Shown piece by piece: positions 8,322-17,591 of a stretch of DNA of 64,000 bases. The position numbers and the translations under genes are program-made. The stretch's first letter is position 1. Each line of letters begins with the position of its first letter. This DNA is from Planctomycetota bacterium (lineage in GTDB: Bacteria > Planctomycetota > UBA1135 > UBA2386). Under the pieces are notes generated by a model. The model worked only from the letters and a program-made list of their open reading frames with translations, was not told the DNA's origin and did not search any database. Where the stretch lies: assembly GCA_020638655.1 (NCBI GenBank), contig JACKIC010000007.1:186001-250000 (forward strand), given 5' to 3'.

Positions 8322-9034
8322 ACGAGCCGACGATTCCGCCGACGGCGCCCCTGCTCGGGGTGCGCTTCGTGTTCGGCTTCGCGCTGCTGGCCGTGGTGCC
8401 GAGCGTGGTCTGGGACGCGTTGCGCAGCGTCGGCGTCGACCTGCTCGCCGCCAGCGACGCCGAACGGCTCGAGTGGAGCATGGCCGGCTTCGTCGTCGGC
8501 TGCGCCGCGGTGGTCGGCTTCGCGGCCTGGCAGCGGCCGGCGACGCCGTGGCGGCCCGGGCGCGCGCTGTGGGTGTGGTCGCGCTACCTGCCGTTCCTGC
8601 TGCTCTGGGTGCCGCTGTTGGTGGGCTATCTGTGGCTCGCGCACCGTCTCGACGTGCCGGTGCCGCCGCAGGGCGCGCTCGACTATCTGGCGACGACGCC
8701 GCTGACGCGGCCGGGCTGCTGGCTCGTGGTGCTGGGCATCGTGGTCGGCGCGCCGCTCGCCGAGGAGATCGTGTTCCGCGGCTTCCTGCAGGGCGCGCTG
8801 CAGCACCTGCTGCCGCGCTGGCTCGCCATCGCGCTGACCGCGGCGGTGTTCGGCCTGTGCCACACGCTGCCCTACGCGCTGCCCGTGGGCTTGCTGGGCG
8901 CCTTCTTCGGCTGGCTGTTCTCGCGCTGCGGCAGCCTGTGGCCTAGCGTGATCGCGCACGCGACCCACAACCTCGTCACGGTAGTGGTGACGATCGCCTG
9001 GCCCACGTCCCTCGACCTGCTCTACCCGAAATGA
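8318..9034 (+). CDS. CPBP-family intramembrane metalloprotease (Abi/CAAX-like)
   Basis: A 238-residue polytopic membrane protein with the CPBP motifs: EEIVFRG (the EExxxR motif), FGLCHTLPYAL with the second-motif histidine, and HATHN near the C-terminus. Several hydrophobic segments surround them. Members process prenylated proteins or peptides, or act in bacteriocin immunity; the substrate here is unknown. The ATG overlaps the thiG stop (ATGA) and its own stop overlaps the next start, so it is translationally coupled within the thi gene group. That does not by itself imply a role in thiamine synthesis. Confidence 0.85.
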   Translation: MNEPTIPPTAPLLGVRFVFGFALLAVVPSVVWDALRSVGVDLLAASDAERLEWSMAGFVVGCAAVVGFAAWQRPATPWRPGRALWVWSRYLPFLLLWVPLLVGYLWLAHRLDVPVPPQGALDYLATTPLTRPGCWLVVLGIVVGAPLAEEIVFRGFLQGALQHLLPRWLAIALTAAVFGLCHTLPYALPVGLLGAFFGWLFSRCGSLWPSVIAHATHNLVTVVVTIAWPTSLDLLYPK

Positions 9035-9579
9035 ACCCCGAGATGCGCGAGTTCCTGATCCACCCCGACATGGTCGGACGCATGCGGCGCCGCGGCGGCG
9101 CGATGGTCGCCGACAACGCCACCGTGGTCGGTGACGTGCGCCTGGGCCAGGACGTCGGCATCTGGTTCGGCGTGACGATCCGCGGCGACGACAGCTGGAT
9201 CGAGATCGGCGAAGGCAGCAACGTGCAGGACAACAGCTGCATCCACGTCGACATCGGCTGTCCGCTGCGCATGGGACGCGGCGTGACCGTCGGTCACGGC
9301 GTGATCCTGCACGGCGTCGAGGTCGGCGACTACGCGCTGCTCGGCATGGGTTGCATCGTGCTCGGCGGCGCGAAGATCGGCGAGTACTCGCTGATCGGCG
9401 CCGGCGCGCTGATCAAGGAGAACGCGGTGATCCCGCCGCGCAGCGTCGTGCTCGGCATGCCCGGCAAGGTGGTGCGCCAGGTCACCGACGAAGAGATGGA
9501 GAACATGCGCTGGCGCGCCCGCCACTACGTGCAGCGGGCCGAGACCTACCTGCCCGAGTCCGAACGTCCGGCGCGCTGA
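9031..9579 (+). CDS. Gamma-class carbonic anhydrase family protein
   Basis: A 182-residue left-handed beta-helix protein made of hexapeptide repeats (ATVVGDVRLGQDVGIWFGVTI, DNSCIHVDIG, VTVGHGVILHGVEVGD). The zinc-ligand pattern of the gamma carbonic anhydrase/YrdA group is present: H in SCIHV, then HGVILHG. RGDDSWIEIG and QDNS match the conserved IRGD...I.IG..TN.QD region. A C-terminal amphipathic helix follows. These proteins hydrate CO2 or are catalytically silent homologues; activity cannot be decided here. It is coupled to the CPBP gene by a 4-base overlap. Confidence 0.88.
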   Translation: MNPEMREFLIHPDMVGRMRRRGGAMVADNATVVGDVRLGQDVGIWFGVTIRGDDSWIEIGEGSNVQDNSCIHVDIGCPLRMGRGVTVGHGVILHGVEVGDYALLGMGCIVLGGAKIGEYSLIGAGALIKENAVIPPRSVVLGMPGKVVRQVTDEEMENMRWRARHYVQRAETYLPESERPAR

Positions 9580-9683
9580 GCGTCGGCCGCGTGCAGACCC
9601 GGCCATGCCATGGTCGCTTGCGGCGGCGCGGCGTCGCGTCGCGCGCAGCGGGTTTTCGGCGGGGCGCTGCGCGCGGGTCGTTG

Positions 9684-9692
9684 TGCTAGACT
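9684..9692 (+). promoter_or_regulatory. Extended -10 promoter element before the FG-GAP lipoprotein
   Basis: TGC-TAGACT (TGn followed by a TAnnnT hexamer) lies 46 bases upstream of the ATG at 9739 in the short gap after the carbonic anhydrase gene. There is no convincing -35 box, as is common for extended -10 promoters. Assigned by eye. Confidence 0.4.
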
Positions 9693-9738
9693 TCTGCGCC
9701 TCTCGCACCGATCGCAGTCAATTGTCTCCCGCGCGCCG

Positions 9739-11961
9739 ATGAAGACCCTCAGTTCCTGCTCCCTCGCCCTGCTCTCCCTCGCGGCCCTGTCGGCCTGTGC
9801 GCGCCATCACGGTGGCACGGCGAGCGTCGCCTTCGGCAACCCGCCCAAGTTCGAGACCCGGGTCGAGATCGACACCGGCAGCGTCCATCACGCCGACTTC
9901 GACGTCGCCGACTACGACGGCGACGGCAAGCTCGACATGGCCGTGCTGTCGACCGACGGCGACATGCGCGTCTTGTTCGGCAACGGCACCGACTTCGTGC
10001 CGGTGCAGACGCTGCAGCTCGGCGGCCTGCCGCTGTGGATCACGGGCGCCGACTTCGACGGGGACGGCGACCGCGACCTCGCGGTGGTGCGCTCGGCGGC
10101 CAACTCGACCGACATCCTGCGCAACGACGGCAACGGCAACTTCTCGGTGTGGCAGCAGCTGTCCGTGGGCGCCGATGCGCTGACCGCGGTGGCGGCCGAC
10201 CTCGACGACGATGGCCACGCCGACGTGCTCGTCACGCGGCCGTTCTCGCCCGAGATCTTGTGGTTCAAGGGCGACGGCGCCGGCGGTTTCGCGGCGCAGA
10301 CCCCGATCGCGTTGCCGGGCGGCGGCTCGGCGTTCCACGCCTCGGTGGCGGACGTGACGCGCGACGGCATCAACGACATCGTCGTCAGCGATCCCGACCT
10401 CTCCCGCGTGGTGGTGTTCGCCGGTGACGCCGGCTCGCCCAAGGACTTCGGCTCCTCGGTGGCCGTGCTCGAGATCCCCGGTGGCCCGCGGGCGACGTCG
10501 ATCGGCGACCTCAGCGGCGACGGCCTCGCGGACATCGCGGTCTCGGTCTTCGACGAGGCCCGCTTCGTCGTCGTCATGCAGATCGGCACGCCCACTCTCG
10601 GCGTCGGCGGCACCCCGTTCCAGTCGTTCTCGCTCGACGTCGGCAGCGCCCCTGGCCTCAGCACCATCGCCGACGTCACCGGCGACGGCCTGCCGGACCT
10701 GGTCGCGTGCCTGGGCGGCAACGCCAGCCTCATGGTCGCGCCGCAGCTGTCGGGCGGCGGACTCGGTGAACTGACCCAGTACGACGCCACGGGCGTGCCG
10801 CTTCGGCCGATCGTGGGGGACTACGACGGCAACGGCGCCAACGACGTCTTCGCCCTGTCGGGCCTCGGCTATCGCGTCAACCTGTGGCCGGCCCGCGCCA
10901 ACGGCGAACTGGTCGGTGCGCGCAACTACGACGTCACCCTGCCGACGGCCTCGTGGATCGCCGGTGGCGACTTCGATGGCGACGGGGACCGCGAGGTCGT
11001 CGTCGGTTCGCAGGACAGCACGCGGCTCGTGGTGATGAGCCGCCGCGCCGACGGCGTGCTCGTGCCCGAATACGACATCGACCTCGGCCAGATCGTGTTC
11101 CAGGTGCACGCCGCGGACCTCGATGGCAACGGCCGCCCCGACCTGGTGGTCTCGGTCAACGGCGGGCTCAAGCTGCTGCAGAACCAGTCGAGCGCGGGCA
11201 CCTATTCGTTCACGATGCTGCCGAGCAACCCGGCGCTGACTCTGTCGACGGCCACCGGCCCGTTCGGCGTCGCGATCGCCGATCTCGACGTCGACGGCGA
11301 CCTCGACATCGCCGTCGTCGACTTCGCCACGAGCACGCTGCACGTGGTCGCGGGCACGGCGATGCCGTTCGCGTTCGGCAGCGAGCAGGTGATCCCGGTC
11401 GGCGGCAACCCGATCGACGTGGTCGCGGCGGACTTCACCGGCGACGGCCGCCTGGACCTCGCGGTGTCGCGCTCGTCGCTCAGCGACGTGGTGGTGCTGC
11501 GCAACGACGGCGGCCTGGCGTTCTCGAACTACCTGACGGTCCCGGTCGGGGCGGCCCCGAACTACCTGATCACCGCCGACTTCAACGCCGATCAGCGCGC
11601 CGACCTGGTGGTCAGCAACGCCGCTTCGGGCACGATCTCGGTGCTGTTCGGCGGCGAGAACGGCTTCGTCGGCGCCAGCTATCCCGCGGGCGCTTCGCCG
11701 ACGGCGCTCATGGCCGACGACCTGACCGGTGACGGGCTGGTCGACATCCTGGTCGCCTCGCTCGGCAGCGGCGACTTCCGCGTGCTCTCCGGCGACGGCA
11801 AGGGCAGCTTCCCGGGGCTGACCGGGTTCCCCGGCACCTTCGGCGCGTCCGACGCCGTGCTGCAGGACATGGATGGCGACGGGCTGGGCGACCTGCTGAT
11901 CGCGAGCCTGGTGACGAACCGTCTGTCGCTGGTGCGCAACGTGCGCAACCTCGGCAACTGA
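9739..11961 (+). CDS. Secreted FG-GAP/VCBS repeat lipoprotein
   Basis: A 740-residue protein with a lipoprotein signal peptide (SLALLSLAALSAC, lipidated Cys at about residue 21). It is followed by about fourteen calcium-binding beta-propeller strands of the D-x-D-G-D-G-x-x-D-x-x-V type, for example DYDGDGKLDMAV, DFDGDGDRDLAV, DLSGDGLADIAV, DVTGDGLPDLVA, DLDGNGRPDLVV, DFTGDGRLDLAV and DMDGDGLGDLLI. This number fits two seven-bladed propellers. Such proteins are usually surface adhesion or binding proteins, and calcium is the likely ligand. No enzymatic domain is seen. ATG 9739 was chosen because it begins the signal peptide. It stands alone between the carbonic anhydrase gene and the nucleotidyltransferase. 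Confidence 0.88.
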   Translation: MKTLSSCSLALLSLAALSACARHHGGTASVAFGNPPKFETRVEIDTGSVHHADFDVADYDGDGKLDMAVLSTDGDMRVLFGNGTDFVPVQTLQLGGLPLWITGADFDGDGDRDLAVVRSAANSTDILRNDGNGNFSVWQQLSVGADALTAVAADLDDDGHADVLVTRPFSPEILWFKGDGAGGFAAQTPIALPGGGSAFHASVADVTRDGINDIVVSDPDLSRVVVFAGDAGSPKDFGSSVAVLEIPGGPRATSIGDLSGDGLADIAVSVFDEARFVVVMQIGTPTLGVGGTPFQSFSLDVGSAPGLSTIADVTGDGLPDLVACLGGNASLMVAPQLSGGGLGELTQYDATGVPLRPIVGDYDGNGANDVFALSGLGYRVNLWPARANGELVGARNYDVTLPTASWIAGGDFDGDGDREVVVGSQDSTRLVVMSRRADGVLVPEYDIDLGQIVFQVHAADLDGNGRPDLVVSVNGGLKLLQNQSSAGTYSFTMLPSNPALTLSTATGPFGVAIADLDVDGDLDIAVVDFATSTLHVVAGTAMPFAFGSEQVIPVGGNPIDVVAADFTGDGRLDLAVSRSSLSDVVVLRNDGGLAFSNYLTVPVGAAPNYLITADFNADQRADLVVSNAASGTISVLFGGENGFVGASYPAGASPTALMADDLTGDGLVDILVASLGSGDFRVLSGDGKGSFPGLTGFPGTFGASDAVLQDMDGDGLGDLLIASLVTNRLSLVRNVRNLGN

Positions 11962-12024
11962 TCCGCCTCTGTCTGGTCCGCCCCTGTCCTTCCGCTGTCG
12001 CGACCCCCAACCGGAGCCCAGCCA

Positions 12025-12975
12025 GTGTCCGATGACTTGATGGGGGTGATCCTCGCCGCCGGCAAGGGCACCCGCATGCGGCCGTTCAGCGAACGCTGGC
12101 CCAAGCCGATCCTGCCCGTGCTCGGCGTGCCGCTGATGGCCTATCAGCTGCGCATGATGGCGGGCCTCGGCGTGCGCCGGGTCGTGGTCGTGATCGGTCA
12201 CCTGGGGCACGAGGTGGTGCGCGCGCTCGGTGACGGCGCCGAATACGGCGTCGAGATCCGCTACGTCGAACAGGAGGAGACCCTCGGCATCGCCCACGCG
12301 GTGTCGCGCCTCGAGCCGCACGTCGACCGTTCGTTCTTCCTGTTCCTCGGCGACATCTACTTCGACACCGAGAACCTCGGCTCGATGCTTGAGCGCTTCC
12401 GCGCCGGCAAGCTCGGCGGCGTGCTGGCGTGCCGCCGCGAACCGGACCTCGAGGCGATCAAACGCAACTTCGTGGTGCTCGCCGACGCCGATCACGTCGT
12501 GCACCGCGTCATCGAGAAGCCGCGGCACCCGCGCACCGATCTCAAGGGTTGCGGCATCTACCTGTTCGATCAGGCGTTCTTCGACGCCGTGCGGCGCACG
12601 CCGCGCACCGCGTTGCGCAACGAGTACGAGATCACCGACTCGATCCAGATCTTCCTCGACGACGGCTACCGCGTCGAAGCGGCCGAGGTGGTCAAGGCCG
12701 ACATGAACGTCAGCTACCCGGCGGACCTGTTGCAGCTCAACCTGCTGCTGCTGGCCGAGCGCGGGGAGGTCAACTTCGTCGACGCCGGCGCGCGGGTCCA
12801 GGCCGGCGCGACCCTCGACCGCTGTGTGGTGATGGGGGGCGCGACCGTCGGCGCGGACGCCGCGCTGACCGAGTGCATGCTGTTCCCCGGCGCCGCGGTG
12901 CCCGCGGGTCAGGCGTTCCGCCGCACCATCTTCACGCCCGACGGCGAGATCCGCTGCGAGCCCGGCGCGCGCTGA
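12025..12975 (+). CDS. Sugar-phosphate nucleotidyltransferase (NDP-sugar pyrophosphorylase family)
   Basis: A 316-residue protein. The N-terminal Rossmann-like domain carries the signature GVILAAGKGTRMRPFSERWPK (Gly-rich nucleotide loop, signature Arg and Lys). FLFLGDIYFDTE gives the metal-binding Asp, and VIEKPRHPRTDLKGCGIYLF the sugar-binding EKP motif. The last ~60 residues (VDAGARVQAGATLDRCVVMGGATV) form a short left-handed beta-helix cap. It makes an NDP-sugar from NTP and sugar 1-phosphate, in the manner of glucose-1-phosphate thymidylyl- or mannose-1-phosphate guanylyltransferases; the substrate cannot be fixed. GTG 12025 is the chosen start, with ATG 12040 possible. No other sugar gene is adjacent. 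Confidence 0.85.
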   Translation: MSDDLMGVILAAGKGTRMRPFSERWPKPILPVLGVPLMAYQLRMMAGLGVRRVVVVIGHLGHEVVRALGDGAEYGVEIRYVEQEETLGIAHAVSRLEPHVDRSFFLFLGDIYFDTENLGSMLERFRAGKLGGVLACRREPDLEAIKRNFVVLADADHVVHRVIEKPRHPRTDLKGCGIYLFDQAFFDAVRRTPRTALRNEYEITDSIQIFLDDGYRVEAAEVVKADMNVSYPADLLQLNLLLLAERGEVNFVDAGARVQAGATLDRCVVMGGATVGADAALTECMLFPGAAVPAGQAFRRTIFTPDGEIRCEPGAR

Positions 12976-12991
12976 CATAGGATCCGCGGCG

Positions 12992-14638
12992 ATGTTCGTC
13001 GCCGCAGTCGTCTCGTTCGCCGCCTCGTGCGCCGCCCTGCTCGGCCCGCAGGATCCACCGCAACCGGCCAGCACCGGCACGCTGCGGTTGCTGGGCGTGA
13101 CCGTGCACACCGGCACCGACACGCCGTGGACCGGCGTGCTCGGCGCGCGTCACGGCCGCCTCGCCCGCCCCGACGACGTGCCCGTCGAACACCACGGCGG
13201 CGTGCAGTTCGAGTTGCCGGGCGCGTTCGTGACCGCCGGCATCCAGGACGCGCACGGCCACCTGCTCGGTCTGGGCAGCGCGCTCGTCGAGGTCGACCTG
13301 GTCGGCACGACGAGCTTCGAGGAGGTCGTGCGCAAGGCGGCGGCCGCGGCCGAGAAGCTGCCGAAGGGCGCGTGGGTGCTGGGCCGCGGCTGGGACCAGA
13401 ACGACTGGGCCGACAAGGCCATGCCGCACCACCGCGCGCTGAGCGCGGCGGTGCCCGACCACCCCGTCTGGCTCACGCGCGTCGACGGTCACGCGGGCCT
13501 CGCCAACCAGCTGGCGCTCGCTGCGGCGAAGATCGGCAAGGGCAGTGTCGCGCCGAGCGGCGGCGAGATCCTGTTCGACGACGACGGCCAGCCGACGGGT
13601 GTGTTGATCGACAACGCGATGGCCAAGGTGCCCGAGCCGGCGCTGTCCGCCGAGGAGCTGCGCGCGCGCCTGCTGGCGGCGCAGCAGGCCTGCTTCGCGG
13701 CCGGGCTGACGTGTGTGCACGACGCCGGTGTGTCGCGCGCGGTGCTCGACGCGATGGTGGCGCTGCACGGCGAGGGGCGCTGGGGCCTGCGCACCTACGT
13801 GATGCTCGCCGCCGGCGAGCGCGAACTGATCGCGCGCGGACCCTGGCAGACGCCCGACGGGCTGATCACGGTGCGCGCGGTCAAGGGCTACGCCGACGGC
13901 GCGCTCGGCTCGCGCGGCGCCGTGCTGCTCGAACCCTACGCCGACCGGCCGGCATGGAAGGGGCTGTTCCTGACCCCCGAGAAGGGCATCGCCGAGCTGG
14001 CGCAGCGCTGCGCCGAGCACGGCATGCAGCTGTGCACGCACGCGATCGGCGACGCCGCCAACCGCGCCGTGCTCGACGCCTACGCCGCGGTGCAGTGCGA
14101 CGGCGGGCTCGCCTCGCGCCGCTTCCGCGTCGAGCACGCGCAGGTGATCGCCGAGGACGACTTCGCGCGTTTCCGGTCGCTGGGCGTGCTGCCGTCGATG
14201 CAGCCGACGCACCTCACCTCGGACATGCCGTGGGCGCCGCAGCGGCTCGGCCCCGCGCGCACGCTGCGCGCCTACGCCTACAGGCGCTTCCACGCGCTGG
14301 GCCTGCCGGTGCCGTTCGGCAGTGACTTTCCGGTCGAGTCGGTCGATCCGCGCAAGGGCTTCTACGCCGCGGCGACGACCAGGGCCGAGGGCGGCGACGT
14401 CGAGCTGCGGCCCGACCAGAAGCTGTCGCGCGCCGAGGTGATCCGCGGCTTCACGGCGCACGCCGCCTACGGCATGTTCGCCGAGAAGGTGCTCGGCACC
14501 GTCGAGGCCGGCAAGATCGCCGACCTGACCGTCTGGGATACGAACCTCCTGACCTGCCCCGACGCGCAGCTGCTGACCGCCAAGGTGCTCCTGACCATCG
14601 TCGGCGGCCGGGTGGTCTACGACGGCCGCCCGAAGTAG
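12992..14638 (+). CDS. Amidohydrolase of the YtcJ/amidohydrolase-3 family
   Basis: A 548-residue metal-dependent hydrolase with an N-terminal hydrophobic, probably exported segment (FVAAVVSFAASCAALLG). The composite domain starts TLRLLGVTVHTGTDTPWTG. QDAHGHLLGLG holds the HxH metal ligands, and LGRGWDQNDW and VWLTRVDGHAGLAN are YtcJ hallmarks. VKGYADGALGSRGA, HAIGDAANRAVLDAY, RVEHAQVI and PFGSDFPVESVDP carry the later His and Asp ligands. The C-terminal GTVEAGKIADLTVWD strand completes the beta-sandwich. YtcJ members act on amide or ester bonds of varied substrates; none can be named. A TAGGAT hexamer lies 8 bases before the ATG. Confidence 0.87.
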   Translation: MFVAAVVSFAASCAALLGPQDPPQPASTGTLRLLGVTVHTGTDTPWTGVLGARHGRLARPDDVPVEHHGGVQFELPGAFVTAGIQDAHGHLLGLGSALVEVDLVGTTSFEEVVRKAAAAAEKLPKGAWVLGRGWDQNDWADKAMPHHRALSAAVPDHPVWLTRVDGHAGLANQLALAAAKIGKGSVAPSGGEILFDDDGQPTGVLIDNAMAKVPEPALSAEELRARLLAAQQACFAAGLTCVHDAGVSRAVLDAMVALHGEGRWGLRTYVMLAAGERELIARGPWQTPDGLITVRAVKGYADGALGSRGAVLLEPYADRPAWKGLFLTPEKGIAELAQRCAEHGMQLCTHAIGDAANRAVLDAYAAVQCDGGLASRRFRVEHAQVIAEDDFARFRSLGVLPSMQPTHLTSDMPWAPQRLGPARTLRAYAYRRFHALGLPVPFGSDFPVESVDPRKGFYAAATTRAEGGDVELRPDQKLSRAEVIRGFTAHAAYGMFAEKVLGTVEAGKIADLTVWDTNLLTCPDAQLLTAKVLLTIVGGRVVYDGRPK

Positions 14639-14652
14639 AACCAGCACCACCG

Positions 14653-15489
14653 ATGTCGACCGTCGCCAGCGTCTCCTACGAGCACAAGGTCGCGGCCCTG
14701 CACGCGCAGCTGGCCGCGCTGCCGGGCGCCGTGGTGGCGTTCTCGGGCGGCGTCGACTCGACCGCGCTGCTGCATGCCTGCCGCCACGCACTCGGCGAGC
14801 GCGTCGTCGCCGTGACCGCCGACTCGCCGTCGCTGCCGCGCGCCGAGCTCGCCGAGGCCGCGGCGCTGGCCGAACGCCTCGCGGTGCGTCACGTCGTGTT
14901 GACGACGCACGAACTCGAGCAGCCCGCATACCGCGCCAACGCCGGCGACCGCTGCTACCACTGCAAGAAGGAGCTGTTCGTCACCGTCGCGCAGCGCCGC
15001 GCCGAGATCGCGCCGGCCGACTGGCCCGTGGTCTACGGCGTGATCGTCGACGACCTCGGCGACCATCGTCCGGGCCAGAAGGCCGCGGCCGAACACGGCG
15101 TCGTCGGGCCGCTCGTCGACGCCGGCATGACCAAGGACGACGTGCGTCGCTACAGCCGCGCCGCGGATCTGCCGACCGCCGACAAGCCGAGCTTCGCCTG
15201 CCTGTCGTCGCGCGTGCCGTTCGGCACCGCGATCGACCGCGAGGTGCTGCAGCGCATCGAGCGGGCCGAGGGCGTGCTGCGCCACCACGGCTTTCGCCAG
15301 TTCCGCGTGCGGCACCACGGCGACGTCGCCCGGCTCGAGGTCGGCGAGGACGAGCTGCCGCGCGCCTTCGCGCTGCGCGAGGAGCTCGGCCGCGGCGTGG
15401 TCGCCGCGGGCTACCGCTTCGTCTCCCTCGATGTCTTCGGGTATCGCTCCGGCGGCTTCAACGCCATGGTCACCACAAGAACCTCATGA
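14653..15489 (+). CDS. larE: ATP-dependent sacrificial sulfur transferase LarE (three-cysteine type)
   Basis: A 278-residue PP-loop enzyme. SGGVDS at residues 31-36 binds ATP to adenylate the carboxyl groups of pyridinium dicarboxylic mononucleotide, after which sulfur is inserted to make the nickel-pincer cofactor of lactate racemase. PSFACLSSRVPFGT holds the conserved Cys 183. In addition, RCYHCKKELF gives Cys 101 and Cys 104, so three cysteines are present. This matches LarE forms that carry a [4Fe-4S] cluster rather than sacrificing their own Cys. No larA, larB or larC is in the window, so a different sulfur-transfer role is possible. Its stop overlaps the next ATG. Confidence 0.88.
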   Translation: MSTVASVSYEHKVAALHAQLAALPGAVVAFSGGVDSTALLHACRHALGERVVAVTADSPSLPRAELAEAAALAERLAVRHVVLTTHELEQPAYRANAGDRCYHCKKELFVTVAQRRAEIAPADWPVVYGVIVDDLGDHRPGQKAAAEHGVVGPLVDAGMTKDDVRRYSRAADLPTADKPSFACLSSRVPFGTAIDREVLQRIERAEGVLRHHGFRQFRVRHHGDVARLEVGEDELPRAFALREELGRGVVAAGYRFVSLDVFGYRSGGFNAMVTTRTS

Positions 15490-16907
15490 ACATGCACTCG
15501 TCGCTGTCGTGGCGTCGCGGCGCGCTCGCGGCGCTGCTGCCGATCTTCGCCGTCGTCGCCCAGGAGACCGGCTCCGCGCCCGCACCTTCTTCGGCGCCAG
15601 CTCCGGCATCGTCGGTCGCCGCCGTTGCCGAGGCGCGCGTGCTCGAGGTCGTGAGCTGGCTCGCCGACGACGCCCGCGCCGGGCGCGACACCCCGAGCGC
15701 CGGGCTCGAGGAGGCCGCCGAGTGGCTCGCCGCGCGCTTCAAGGCCGCGCATCTGCAACAGGCCGTCGGCGGCAGCTGGTTCCACGACTACACGCTGCCG
15801 GGCCTGCAGATCGATTCGACCGCGGTGTCGCTGCAGCTGGTGCGCAAGCACGGCGACGACAAGGTCGACGTCGCGCTGGTCGCCGACACCGACGTGCGCC
15901 TGTGGCGCCAGGGTGAGGCGGTGACCGGCGAGGACGAGGGCTGCACCGTCGCCGACGCGGCCGATCCGGTGCTGCAGCGCCTGCTGTTCGCGCAGTCCGG
16001 GCGCCAGCCGATCGTGGTCGAGGTGCCCGAGGACCATCCCTTCTGGATCGCCAGCAAGGGCGTGCGGCGGGCGCTGGCCGGGCGCCGCGCGGCGTCGCGT
16101 CCGGTGTTCCTGGTGCGCAAGGGGCTGTTGCCGCCGCCGCCGGGCGACGAGCGCGACGTCGCCTGGGCCGCAACCTGGTCGACGGCCGCCGCCGAGAAGA
16201 TCGACCTGACCCTGCACAACGTCGTCGGGTTGCTGCCCGGCACCGACAAGAAGGACGAGTACGTGGTCGTCAGTGCCCACTACGACCACATCGGGACCGG
16301 CAACCCCGTGAACGGCGACGGCATCTACAACGGCGCCGACGACGACGCCACGGGCACGACCGCGGTGGTGCTGCTCGCCGAGGAACTGGCGAAGCTGCCG
16401 GCCCCGCGCCGCAGCATCCTGTTCGTGTGCTTCTCGGGCGAGGAGAAGGGGCTGCTCGGCAGCAAGGCGTTCGGCGAGCGGCCGCCGGTGCCGCGCGAGC
16501 AGATCGTCGCCAACCTCAACATCGAGATGATCGGCCGCCCGCTCGAAGGCAACGAGGGCAAGGCCTGGATCACGGGCAGCGGCTACAGCGACTTCGCCGC
16601 GATCGTCGGCGCCGGACTCGGGCGCGCCGGAGTCGAGCTGGTCGACTTCGAGATGGCCAACCAGCTGTTCGCCCAGAGCGACAACTACTCGCTGGCGCGG
16701 CACGGCATCGTCGCGCACTCGATCAGCGCCGGCTCACTGCACAAGGACTACCACCGGCCGTCCGACGAGGTCGGCAAGCTCGACATCCCGCACATGGCCA
16801 AGATCATCACCGGCCTGCGCGAAGCGCTGCTCGAGCTCGCCAACCGCGACGCCGCGCCGCAGTGGACCGAGGCCGGCAAGAAGGTGATGGAGCGCCGCCG
16901 GCGGTAG
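15486..16907 (+). CDS. Secreted M28-family zinc aminopeptidase
   Basis: A 473-residue protein with a signal peptide (GALAALLPIFAVVAQE) and a Pro/Ala-rich linker. The peptidase domain is in the C-terminal half. VVSAHYDHIG carries the first zinc His, NGADDDATGT the bridging Asp, CFSGEEKGLLGS the catalytic and metal Glu, NIEMIGRP the next acidic ligand, and HKDYHRPSDEVGKL the last His. The ligand set is complete, so it is probably active. M28 peptidases remove N-terminal residues from peptides; export suggests scavenging of external peptides. The ATG overlaps the larE stop. Confidence 0.9.
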   Translation: MNMHSSLSWRRGALAALLPIFAVVAQETGSAPAPSSAPAPASSVAAVAEARVLEVVSWLADDARAGRDTPSAGLEEAAEWLAARFKAAHLQQAVGGSWFHDYTLPGLQIDSTAVSLQLVRKHGDDKVDVALVADTDVRLWRQGEAVTGEDEGCTVADAADPVLQRLLFAQSGRQPIVVEVPEDHPFWIASKGVRRALAGRRAASRPVFLVRKGLLPPPPGDERDVAWAATWSTAAAEKIDLTLHNVVGLLPGTDKKDEYVVVSAHYDHIGTGNPVNGDGIYNGADDDATGTTAVVLLAEELAKLPAPRRSILFVCFSGEEKGLLGSKAFGERPPVPREQIVANLNIEMIGRPLEGNEGKAWITGSGYSDFAAIVGAGLGRAGVELVDFEMANQLFAQSDNYSLARHGIVAHSISAGSLHKDYHRPSDEVGKLDIPHMAKIITGLREALLELANRDAAPQWTEAGKKVMERRRR

Positions 16908-16914
16908 CGGCGGC

Positions 16915-17496
16915 TCAGTTGCGGCGGTAGCGCCCCGAGCGGTCCTTGATCTCGAGCGGCGCCGACACCCGCGGGTCACCGGGCTGCTCGACCGGCGGGT
17001 CGAGCGGTTCTTCCTCTTCCTCGAGCTGCGAGGTGCAGCGGATGCGCCAGCTCCAGCCCGGCTGCAGGTGCACGCCGAAGGTCTGGGTGCGCAGCTCGTC
17101 GGCGAAGTAGGCGCCGCGGGCGATCGGGATCGGGTGCGGCACGATGCAGACGCTGGCCTGGCTGGCGACGAGGTGACCTTCGGGGTCGAGCACGTCGAGC
17201 GAGACCCAGGACTGCACCACGGGCTTGTCGGTGCGGTTCTGGTAGTGGAAGCGGCAGCGCACGTAGGCGTTGCCGGGGAAGCCGTCGAGGCTGATCTCGC
17301 GGACGGTCACGCGTCCCTGTCCCGGGAAGTCGAACACCTGCGGGGTGGTGTTCTGTTCGCGAAACACCCACTGCTGGGTCTGGAAGTCGCGCAGTTCGGC
17401 CTGCAGCACGTGCTCGGGACGCTCGATCGCGACGGGAGTTGCGCACGCGATCGGCAGGAGGAGGGGGATGGCGGCGCAGAGGCGGCGTAGCTTCAT
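16915..17496 (-). CDS. Lipoprotein of unknown function
   Basis: A 193-residue protein with a lipoprotein signal (CAAIPLLLPIACATPVA, lipidated Cys near residue 18). The mature part contains strands such as VTVREISLDGFPGN, AYVRCRFHYQNRTDKPVVQSW and VSLDVLDPEGHLV, which look like a single immunoglobulin-like beta-sandwich, similar in character to YcfL-type periplasmic lipoproteins. The C-terminal ~40 residues are acidic then basic and probably disordered. It converges with the M28 peptidase gene and faces away from ffh. I do not recognise the exact family. Confidence 0.7.
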   Translation of the reverse strand: MKLRRLCAAIPLLLPIACATPVAIERPEHVLQAELRDFQTQQWVFREQNTTPQVFDFPGQGRVTVREISLDGFPGNAYVRCRFHYQNRTDKPVVQSWVSLDVLDPEGHLVASQASVCIVPHPIPIARGAYFADELRTQTFGVHLQPGWSWRIRCTSQLEEEEEPLDPPVEQPGDPRVSAPLEIKDRSGRYRRN

Positions 17497-17591
17497 GGGT
17501 TGGCCCCGTAGGCAAGGATCGTTCCGCGCGTGGGACGATAGCCCATCGGTTTCCTTCCCGGCAGTCCTGCGGCGCGGGAATCGACGATGAC

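Noticed and set aside
9718..13122. A 1134-codon open frame on the minus strand opposite the FG-GAP and nucleotidyltransferase genes
   Set aside because: It is made of Arg, Ala, Asp and His-rich low-complexity sequence, covers two well-supported genes on the other strand, and has no domain. It is a by-product of strong third-position GC bias.
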